Assembly: GCA_947631675.1 (NCBI GenBank)
Contig: CANRMG010000011.1
Coordinates: 1 to 21,027, forward strand
Length of the DNA stretch: 21,027 nt
From: an uncultured Oscillospiraceae bacterium
Lineage (GTDB): Bacteria > Bacillota_A > Clostridia > Oscillospirales > Oscillospiraceae
Reading direction: 5' to 3'
Part shown: one piece after another, positions 21,015 to 21,027 of the stretch
Layout of the letters: every line of letters begins with the position of its first letter
Position numbering within the stretch: position 1 is the first letter of the stretch
Translations under genes and position numbers: made by a program
Notes under the pieces: generated by a model
Seen by the model: only the letters and a program-made list of their open reading frames with translations
The model's database searches: none
What the model was told of the DNA's origin: nothing

Positions 21015-21027
21015 GCGTTTTGGAGCT
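21011..21027 (+). CDS. Start of the next gene, truncated by the window edge
   Basis: An ATG overlapping the preceding stop (ATGA at 21011-21014) follows AGGAGAGG by about five bases, so a coupled gene begins here. Only five codons (MSVLE) are visible. Next to a thioredoxin-reductase-like gene a thioredoxin would be an obvious guess, but the sequence here does not show it. Confidence 0.5.

Overview
The window looks like chromosome from a GC-rich, spore-forming member of the Clostridia, probably Oscillospiraceae-like. The reasons are spoIIP, a SleB-type cell-wall hydrolase, strong AGGAGG ribosome binding sites, intrinsic terminators after most units, and gene products of gut-clostridial type. 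No tRNA, rRNA, CRISPR array, insertion sequence or phage gene was seen. Most genes are housekeeping or envelope functions; the only clear accessory module is a hicAB toxin-antitoxin pair.

Layout. 1-2212: the 3' end of a probable proS converges on a CBS-domain gene. Next comes spoIIP on the minus strand, with a candidate sigma-E promoter, and then a TSCPD-domain gene. 2213-3803: an AT-rich gap carries a terminator, a palindrome and a promoter. It is followed by a secreted SleB-like protein whose usual catalytic glutamate position reads methionine, and by a 300-base stretch packed with inverted repeats that can fold into a multibranched RNA. 3804-5390: rsmG and a membrane-anchored XRE regulator. 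5401-6107: hicA-hicB with its own promoter and terminator. 6105-7498: a MATE transporter on the minus strand. 7534-10205: a long structured leader containing a terminator-like hairpin, then a co-oriented trio encoding a secreted leucine-rich-repeat protein, a lipoprotein and a DUF4234 membrane protein. 10210-12705: pcrA, possibly expressed from a leaderless mRNA.

12705-16076 (minus): an ECF sigma factor, a membrane protein, an ABC ATPase and an ABC permease, all overlapping or nearly touching, behind an ECF-type promoter. This looks like a self-regulated envelope-stress or peptide-export operon. 16118-16595 (minus): a DtxR/MntR-type metalloregulator. 16673-18034: cca. 18118-18562: a small basic coiled-coil protein with an AT-hook-like start. 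18574-20102: a HAD phosphatase, a two-span membrane protein and a VanZ-like protein in one operon. 20126-21027: a thioredoxin-reductase-like flavoprotein lacking the NADPH 2'-phosphate motif, translationally coupled to a gene that runs off the end.

All calls rest on reading motifs by eye. Promoters and RNA structures are predictions.
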